A DNA stretch of 5,498 nucleotides. Source: Candidatus Zhuqueibacterota bacterium. GTDB taxonomy: Bacteria; Zhuqueibacterota; Zhuqueibacteria; Oceanimicrobiales; Oceanimicrobiaceae. The position numbers and the translations under genes are program-made. The notes beneath the pieces are model-generated. The model saw nothing but the letters and a program-made list of their open reading frames with translations, did no database searches and was not told the DNA's origin. The stretch is taken from assembly GCA_011775825.1 (NCBI GenBank), contig JAABYK010000524.1, positions 1 to 5,498 of the forward strand, given 5' to 3'. This document shows positions 1 through 3,821 of the stretch, piece by piece. Each line of letters starts with the position of its first letter. Positions within the stretch are counted from its first letter, which is position 1.

Positions 1-545
1 ACAGCGCTGAAGTCGCAACCACCGACGTAGAAATAGACCACCCAGGCACGAGAGGCGCTCTCTTTGTCCGCCGTCCAAATCCAATCCTGTGTCTTGTCGA
101 ATATCGGATTGATGTGCAAACCATTGCTCTGCTTTTTGGCCTCCATCAGGGACATGGCTTCATCAAGAGTCGGCAGCCGCCAGTCGGAGTGGCCACCAAG
201 CTTTTGGCGGTTGAGCTGCGCGATGTAAGCCAACGCCCTTTTAAAAGTGAGGCGTTCGGGTGAGCCCGACTTTTGCCAGCGGAGGCCTGTACACGCATCG
301 TAAACAACCTCGCCCGATGAGTCAATCTGGTAATCATGCGGAATGCCTTTGCCATTTGGATTAGACCAACTGTAATCACTTTTGCAATAAAAGTCAAATC
401 TGCGAATGAGTTCAGCCGCCTTGGCTTCCGAAGTTCTTTGCGGCCGGTTTCGAAACTGGTAAATTGGCTCCGGTAGATCGGTCAAGTCGACTTTGCTCAG
501 ATTCGATGTGAGTGTGCCGGACTCATTGAGCGATGCTTTCAGCAT
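1..545 (-). CDS. DUF1566 (Lcl C-terminal-like, C-type-lectin fold) protein, partial
   Basis: This is a probable ligand- or surface-recognition protein, incomplete because the gene runs off the left edge; 181 complete codons are visible. The DUF1566 signature is clear: VVYDACTGLRWQKSGS at about residues 80-95, GGHSDWRLPTLDEAMSLM at 117-134, and FDKTQDWIWTADKESASRAWVV at 149-170. An N-terminal segment (FRNRPQRTSEAKAAEL at 31-46, NGKGIPHDYQI at 64-74) also resembles this family as I recall it. DUF1566 is related to the FGE-sulfatase/C-type-lectin fold. The ATG at 545 is the first one available, but it lacks a usable Shine-Dalgarno: GAGG sits only 1 nt upstream. It lies in the same frame as the upstream NACHT gene, with only TGA and GGT between them, so it may be the C-terminal part of that protein or be translated by reinitiation. 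The last twelve visible codons all end in C or T. The domain is confident; the role as a sensor partner of the NTPase is inference. Confidence 0.85.
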   Translation of the reverse strand, partial: MLKASLNESGTLTSNLSKVDLTDLPEPIYQFRNRPQRTSEAKAAELIRRFDFYCKSDYSWSNPNGKGIPHDYQIDSSGEVVYDACTGLRWQKSGSPERLTFKRALAYIAQLNRQKLGGHSDWRLPTLDEAMSLMEAKKQSNGLHINPIFDKTQDWIWTADKESASRAWVVYFYVGGCDFSA

Positions 546-548
546 ACC

Positions 549-1817
549 TCAAAGAAACAGTTTCATCTGGTCGGTCCAGATTAACTTTACGCGTTCACCG
601 ACAGGTAATTCGAGAAAGCGCTTTACAAATAAGTATTCCATGATGGATCGGTGCGAGAACTTGAACTGGTTCTCCGCATTGCGGTTAAGCAACGACCGAC
701 CCGTGAGCTTCCACGATTCGACATCGAGGTTGTGATTACTTGCAAAAGCAATGATTTCACTGTGTGGCATATATTCGCCCCGCCGCTGTTTGCGCTTTTT
801 ATAAAGCTCAATGGCCAGGTCTTCGGAAAAGGACTTAAGGGTGGCGGGGTCAATCCACCCTCTCTCGCGCTCGTACCATTTATTCACCAAAATCTCGTAA
901 AGCTGAAAGGAAAACTCCACCTTGACATCCTCATTAATCAGATCCGGAATGTGGGTCAATAACATGGGCCGCACACTGAGCAGGGGGACTTTGTTCACCA
1001 GCGCCCGAGCCTTGCGCCGCTTTCTGGGCTGCCAGAAATGGAAGCGCTTGCGGATGTACCGGGCCACTTTGGCATCGTCGAGGGGCGCCAGGTAAAGTTT
1101 CCAGAATTCGTAGTATTTCCCACCTTTGGCATGAGGCTCGATACGAACGATGCCGGTGTGCTCAGGTATCTCTTCCTTACGTGTAAAAAACTGGGTACGA
1201 CAGGTTATCAAAACCCGCCTGAAATCCTGGCACAACTTCATCAGCTCAGTCAACCGTTTCTTATGGTCACCAATTGCCTTCGTATCCTCGTCAAATGCAT
1301 CAAGAAAAATGACCGTTTCTTTCTTGTTCCCAATTCTTTGAATGTAGTCGTCCACACCGGGTCGGCCCAATGGCACAACCACCAAACGACGGCGTTTTCG
1401 CCTGGACCGCAATCGGTTTTGAGCGTAATAATTTAATACAAATGAAGATTTGCCCATGCCTGAATCCGCAAAAAGGATGAAGTGGCGGTCACTGGCCTTA
1501 TCATTCAACAACTCCTCAATTTTGTCGAACAGAGGGTCTGTTGCCGAGATGGTCTGCCTGATTTCCGGTTCGTGAGCGGGATCCATATTGGTGTAATCAG
1601 GTCGAACGTAGTAACGCGTGGACTGCCGGATGACATCCTTTGGGTAGAAGTCAGCGCCGAACTCCTTTTCCAGCACATTTTCTTTGCGGCGGCGCAGCCA
1701 CTCCTGAACGAGCACTTGCACAACGCCACCGAGCAACGCGGCAATCACACCCATCAAGGCAATGATCGCCATGAGATTCCACTGACTTGTGTCGACCAGG
1801 TTTTTGAGTAGGTCCAT
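549..1817 (-). CDS. Membrane-anchored NACHT-family STAND NTPase
   Basis: This is a signal-transducing STAND NTPase of the kind found in bacterial immune and programmed-death systems. A single hydrophobic segment (about residues 15-38, MAIIALMGVIAALLGG...) is followed by a basic stretch (LRRRK), suggesting an N-terminal anchor with the NTPase in the cytoplasm. Walker A is ADSGMGKSS at 117-125 (the usual first Gly is Ala). Walker B is TVIFLDAFDED at 168-178, and a sensor-1-like RVLITCRTQFF lies at 201-211 with Arg207. The winged-helix part includes FSFQLYEILVNKWYERE (302-318) and FKFSHRSIMEYLFVKRFLE (385-403). At 422 residues it has no C-terminal repeat sensor after the winged helix. The next gene, DUF1566, lies in the same frame after the TGA and could supply the sensor. 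The start is supported by GGGAG at 1825-1829, 7 nt upstream of the ATG, and by the hydrophobic segment just inside it. The NACHT call is strong; antiphage function is inference. Confidence 0.88.
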   Translation of the reverse strand: MDLLKNLVDTSQWNLMAIIALMGVIAALLGGVVQVLVQEWLRRRKENVLEKEFGADFYPKDVIRQSTRYYVRPDYTNMDPAHEPEIRQTISATDPLFDKIEELLNDKASDRHFILFADSGMGKSSFVLNYYAQNRLRSRRKRRRLVVVPLGRPGVDDYIQRIGNKKETVIFLDAFDEDTKAIGDHKKRLTELMKLCQDFRRVLITCRTQFFTRKEEIPEHTGIVRIEPHAKGGKYYEFWKLYLAPLDDAKVARYIRKRFHFWQPRKRRKARALVNKVPLLSVRPMLLTHIPDLINEDVKVEFSFQLYEILVNKWYERERGWIDPATLKSFSEDLAIELYKKRKQRRGEYMPHSEIIAFASNHNLDVESWKLTGRSLLNRNAENQFKFSHRSIMEYLFVKRFLELPVGERVKLIWTDQMKLFL

Positions 1818-1871
1818 TTAGGATCTCCCAAACTAAGCATGATCGGACGGACTTACGAATAAGCCACCAAA

Positions 1872-1900
1872 AGTTTAGCCTTTTTAGGCTAAAAAAGCAA
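1872..1900 (-). promoter_or_regulatory. Sigma70-type promoter of the NACHT/DUF1566 unit
   Basis: On the minus strand a -35-like TTGCTT (1895-1900) is separated by exactly 17 bp from a -10-like TAAACT (1872-1877). Transcription would start near 1865, giving a leader of about 48 nt before the ATG at 1817. It is the best -35/-10 pair I found upstream of this gene. A strong palindrome overlaps the -10 and fills most of the spacer, which supports the idea that this is a regulated promoter. Confidence 0.55.
1874..1893. promoter_or_regulatory. 8+8 bp palindromic operator candidate over the promoter
   Basis: Perfect arms TTTAGCCT (1874-1881) and AGGCTAAA (1886-1893) flank a TTTT spacer. The site overlaps the -10 and fills the spacer of the putative NACHT promoter. 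That position would let a dimeric repressor block RNA polymerase. It is unlikely to be an intrinsic terminator: on the plus strand the stem is followed by A residues, and on the minus strand only by CTTTTGG after an AT-rich stem. No candidate regulator gene lies in the window. Confidence 0.5.
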
Positions 1901-1972
1901 GTGGAATCGCGCTCTTATTGATTGGAGCTGGCTGACTTTTTGGGAGACTTCACGTCGGTCTTTCATTAGCAT

Positions 1973-2000
1973 AAAAAAAGCGGGGCGCTAAGCACCCCGC
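1973..2000 (-). terminator. Rho-independent terminator of hsp20
   Basis: On the minus strand a 9-bp GC-rich stem (GCGGGGTGC paired with GCGCCCCGC, one G-U wobble) closes a TTA loop at 2000-1980. Seven T residues follow at 1979-1973. It lies 35 bp past the hsp20 stop codon and insulates that gene from the NACHT gene downstream on the same strand. Confidence 0.92.
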
Positions 2001-2035
2001 TCCTGCCAGTAACTGCTGACTACCCTCAAAACGGC

Positions 2036-2485
2036 TTACTTGACTTTCACTTCGATCTCTTTGGGCTTGGCCTTTTCAGCTTTCGGCAGCGTAATTGAAA
2101 GCAAGCCATTGGAAAAATTCGCAGATATCTTATCGTTTACGATGTTAGAGGACAGTCGGAAGCTGCGTTCGAATTTGCCATAGCTTCTCTCGATTCGGTG
2201 ATAATTGGTATCTTTCTCTTCCTTGTGAGCCCTTTTCTCACCCGTGAGAGTCAACAGCCCGTCTTCATAATTGACTTTGATGTCCTCTCTGTTTAGGCCA
2301 GGCAATTCGACGCGAAGATAGAAATTTTCATTGTCCTCGCTAATGTCGACTGGCGGATTCCATGTACCTTTCAGCATAGACGTTTCAGGTGTTTCTCCCT
2401 CTCCGAACACATCATTTGCGAGTCGATTCATCTGTTCGGTCAGGTGCAAGAAATCACGATTAGGATTCCAACGAGTAACAAACAT
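2036..2485 (-). CDS. hsp20: Hsp20/alpha-crystallin family small heat-shock protein
   Basis: This is an ATP-independent holdase that binds unfolding cytoplasmic proteins and passes them to the DnaK/DnaJ machinery. The 149-residue length is typical. A short N-terminal arm (MFVTRWNPNRDFLHLTEQMNRL) precedes the alpha-crystallin domain at about 42-135. That domain contains NPPVDISE (43-50), RVELPGLNREDIKV (58-71), YGKFERSFRLS (102-112) and the family signature ISANFSNGLLSITLPK (120-135). The C-terminal IEV (144-146) fits the I/V-x-I/V motif that docks sHSP dimers into oligomers. The start is fixed by TAAAGGAGGT at 2491-2500, just upstream of the ATG. The gene has its own sigma54-type promoter and terminator, so it is probably monocistronic. 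It is divergent from a J-protein gene, a likely functional partner. Confidence 0.97.
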   Translation of the reverse strand: MFVTRWNPNRDFLHLTEQMNRLANDVFGEGETPETSMLKGTWNPPVDISEDNENFYLRVELPGLNREDIKVNYEDGLLTLTGEKRAHKEEKDTNYHRIERSYGKFERSFRLSSNIVNDKISANFSNGLLSITLPKAEKAKPKEIEVKVK

Positions 2486-2490
2486 TGTAA

Positions 2491-2500
2491 ACCTCCTTTA
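2491..2500 (-). promoter_or_regulatory. Strong Shine-Dalgarno of hsp20
   Basis: TAAAGGAGGT on the minus strand carries a full AAAGGAGG core, with about 7 nt between the end of GGAGG and the ATG at 2485. It fixes the start. The short leader before it is A-rich and shows no obvious helix that would hide it. Confidence 0.88.
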
Positions 2501-2530
2501 TTTTTTTCTAATTTCTTCACACATACATTT

Positions 2531-2547
2531 TGCAAGCCGCATGCCAA
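2531..2547 (-). promoter_or_regulatory. Sigma54 (RpoN) -24/-12 promoter of hsp20
   Basis: The minus-strand sequence TTGGCATGCGGCTTGCA fits the consensus YTGGCACGRNNNTTGCW. GG and GC are at the required spacing, with mismatches only at the C of CAC and at the R position. Transcription would start near 2520, leaving a leader of about 35 nt with the Shine-Dalgarno correctly placed. Sigma54 promoters need an ATP-driven enhancer-binding protein, so hsp20 expression would be switched by a dedicated activator. Confidence 0.75.
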
Positions 2548-2654
2548 AATATTTTACATAATTGTTTAAGTTTATAATTTTATTCTACTTAAATGATAAT
2601 TCCGAGTTATTCGTGACCAGATTTGGCCTTATGGGTTATGACAAAGTTGCATAC

Positions 2655-2679
2655 GAGTCAAAGTCTTCCACGTTGACTC
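2655..2679. promoter_or_regulatory. Inverted repeat, candidate shared enhancer (UAS)
   Basis: Seven-base arms GAGTCAA (2655-2661) and TTGACTC (2673-2679) are separated by 11 bp. The centre (2667) is about 147 bp upstream of the predicted hsp20 start site and about 164 bp upstream of the predicted J-protein start site. This is a normal distance for a sigma54 enhancer-binding protein on both sides. The regulator is unknown and not encoded in the window. Confidence 0.4.
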
Positions 2680-2680
2680 T

Positions 2681-2712
2681 GACAATTTTACACAATTCTT
2701 AAGACAATTTTA
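2681..2712. repeat. 10-bp direct repeat, 22-bp period
   Basis: GACAATTTTA occurs at 2681-2690 and again at 2703-2712. The copies start 22 bp apart, about two helical turns, and lie next to the inverted repeat in the divergent region. They could be paired protein-binding sites on one face of the DNA, but the sequence is AT-rich and chance is possible. Confidence 0.35.
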
Positions 2713-2803
2713 ACAAGCTACAGGTTAATCTCGACTAAGTTTAAGTGCTGGAATTTCAGATTCTAAATATATTAAAATCAGATAGTAACACTTTATCTCT
2801 GAC

Positions 2804-2820
2804 CTGGCACAGAATTTGTC
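2804..2820 (+). promoter_or_regulatory. Sigma54-like promoter of the J-protein gene
   Basis: CTGGCAC (2804-2810) is followed by 5 bp and TTGTC (2816-2820). The -24 half is perfect and the spacing correct, but the -12 element has GT instead of GC, which weakens the call. The predicted start near 2831 gives a leader of about 185 nt. Its mirror arrangement with the much better sigma54 site of hsp20 is the main support. Confidence 0.45.
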
Positions 2821-2893
2821 TCTTTGCGTTCCGAAGATGTCTTTAGTTGTCAAATGACGTGTTCATTCGAATGAGCATACAAGCCGAATGGCT

Positions 2894-2916
2894 GGGGAAG
2901 CTCAAGACTTTTCCCC
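2894..2916 (+). other. Small hairpin in the J-protein leader
   Basis: GGGGAA (2894-2899) can pair with TTCCCC (2911-2916) around an 11-nt loop in the leader RNA. No U tract follows, so it is not an intrinsic terminator. It may simply add structure to the leader. Confidence 0.3.
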
Positions 2917-2935
2917 CATTTGTAAACTTAAGAAT

Positions 2936-3013
2936 CGAGCTTCCAAGATTTTTTCAAGGAAATTTGATACGTAAGCACTCGTATAAAACCGAGGAGCTAA
3001 TCTTGGAGGTACG
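2936..3013 (+). promoter_or_regulatory. Leader helix sequestering the Shine-Dalgarno (RNA thermometer candidate)
   Basis: Leader bases 2939-2950 (GCTTCCAAGATT) can pair continuously with 2999-3010 (AATCTTGGAGGT), giving 12 bp with two G-U wobbles. After one A-A mismatch, two more pairs form (2936-2937 with 3012-3013). This buries the whole GGAGG (3005-3009) that serves the ATG at 3016. Between the arms a 5-bp hairpin is possible (ATACG 2967-2971 with CGTAT 2980-2984). Wobble pairs in a helix over a Shine-Dalgarno of a chaperone gene are what a heat-opened thermometer would look like. It was found by eye, without energy calculation. Confidence 0.5.
2972..3000 (+). promoter_or_regulatory. Degenerate CIRCE-like element (HrcA operator?)
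   Basis: TAAGCACTC (2972-2980) matches 8 of 9 bases of the left CIRCE arm (TTAGCACTC). After 10 bp, GAGGAGCTAA (2991-3000) resembles the right arm GAGTGCTAA with T replaced by GA. The canonical spacer is 9 bp and CIRCE is normally highly conserved, so this is a decayed or coincidental match. Its position just before the ribosome-binding site of a chaperone gene is right for HrcA control. Confidence 0.33.
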
Positions 3014-3015
3014 TT

Positions 3016-3726
3016 ATGGCGAAAAACTACTACATCATTCTCGGAATTGACCCTGATGCAAGCCAACAAGAGATTAAATCCGCTTATCGGAAATTGGCAA
3101 AGGAACTCCATCCCGATCAATCCGGCAAGGACAGTGCTCCCTTCATAGATGTTCAGGAAGCCTACGCAATCTTGAGTGATCCCGAGCGGCGGCAACATTA
3201 CGATGCTGACAGGCGCAGAAGAAGGACACATGAGGTACCCGTCGAGGTAAGCTCCCGACCCCGGAGGAAACGTTCGCCAATCGAACCGGTGAGTCCCCAC
3301 GAAAGACCGGGCGTGGAAGAGGTGTTTTTAACGCGCTCGTTTGAAACCTATTCCCCTTCATTTGACGAAATTTTCGACCGGCTTTGGCGCAACTTTACCG
3401 GCGCAACTCGACCCAAGTCAGAACGACTCGAAAGCCTCAGTGTTGAAGTCATTCTAAATCCGGATGAAGCGCGTCATGGAGGTGAGGTGCGTATCAACGT
3501 TCCTGTGCATGCGACCTGTCCCACATGCCGAGGCCGGGGAGGGGTCGGACTCTTGGAATGCCTGCGTTGCGCAGGAAAGGGTTCGATCGACGGAGAAGTA
3601 CCGGTGCCGGTCCGTTATCCCGCAGGACTCACCGGCAATCATACAGTTAGGATCCCCCTCAACCGTTTCGGAATTCACAACTACTATTTGACGGTTCACT
3701 TCAGGGTCTCGCAAGAAAACGCATAA
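3016..3726 (+). CDS. Compact DnaJ-like J-domain co-chaperone with a single zinc centre
   Basis: This co-chaperone should stimulate DnaK (Hsp70) ATPase and deliver clients to it. The J-domain spans about residues 3-66: YYIILGIDPDASQQEIKSAYRKLAKELHPD carries the essential HPD at 32-34, and helix III includes EAYAILSDPERRQHYD. A basic linker (RRRRR, RPRRKR) replaces the usual Gly/Phe-rich region. The substrate-binding part begins near 141 (LSVEVILNPDEARHGGEVRI). It contains only two CxxCxGxG motifs, CPTCRGRG (168-175) and CLRCAGKG (182-189), where classic DnaJ has four, so one Cys4 zinc site is predicted. A short end (VRYPAGLTGNHTVRI ... YLTVHFRV) resembles the closing strands of a DnaJ C-terminal domain. 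At 236 residues it is much shorter than DnaJ (about 370-380). The start is supported by GGAGG at 3005-3009, 6 nt upstream. It is divergent from hsp20, its probable functional partner. Confidence 0.93.
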   Translation: MAKNYYIILGIDPDASQQEIKSAYRKLAKELHPDQSGKDSAPFIDVQEAYAILSDPERRQHYDADRRRRRTHEVPVEVSSRPRRKRSPIEPVSPHERPGVEEVFLTRSFETYSPSFDEIFDRLWRNFTGATRPKSERLESLSVEVILNPDEARHGGEVRINVPVHATCPTCRGRGGVGLLECLRCAGKGSIDGEVPVPVRYPAGLTGNHTVRIPLNRFGIHNYYLTVHFRVSQENA

Positions 3727-3821
3727 GCCTAGAATGTTTTCAAAACATCGTGAGATTCAGGTTTGACTCTACCATGAAGTGTTAGATCAGAAAAGAGGTG
3801 TTTTGTGTCAATTTAGGAAAA

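Larger units (their letters stand above)
2486..3015. other. 530-bp divergent regulatory region between hsp20 and the J-protein gene
   Basis: I see no credible coding sequence here. The hsp20 half is strongly AT-rich. Reading left to right it contains the hsp20 ribosome-binding site and sigma54 promoter, an inverted repeat near the middle, a 10-bp direct repeat, a weaker sigma54-like promoter facing the J-protein gene, and a leader of about 185 nt with several potential RNA structures. A perfect 12-bp palindrome (TCATTCGAATGA) lies at 2863-2874. An intergenic region this long between two small chaperone genes implies elaborate control. Confidence 0.7.

Noticed and set aside
533..551. Selenocysteine insertion at the in-frame TGA
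   Set aside because: The nearby AUGCU-GAA-AGCAU hairpin is too small and too close and lacks features of a bacterial SECIS; no selenoprotein family context is evident.
1038..1436. Plus-strand frame of 132 codons opposite the NACHT gene
   Set aside because: It is antisense to conserved NACHT motifs, has no domain resemblance and no ribosome-binding site; it is a shadow frame.
2673..2701. TTGACT as a -35 box for a sigma70 promoter toward the J-protein gene
   Set aside because: No acceptable -10 hexamer at 16-18 bp; the TTGACTC is better explained as one arm of the inverted repeat.
2964..2987. TTGATA/TATAAA as a sigma70 promoter close to the J-protein gene
   Set aside because: The two boxes are only 12 bp apart, too short for a functional spacer.
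2847..3050. Plus-strand reading frame of 67 codons upstream of and overlapping the J-protein gene
   Set aside because: No ribosome-binding site, non-ATG first codon, overlaps the J-domain start out of frame and lies over the structured leader; no recognisable protein features.
3734..3748. Palindrome ATGTTTTCAAAACAT between the two convergent genes as a terminator
   Set aside because: With a realistic loop only about five weak A-T-rich pairs remain and no T tract follows, so it is not a credible intrinsic terminator.
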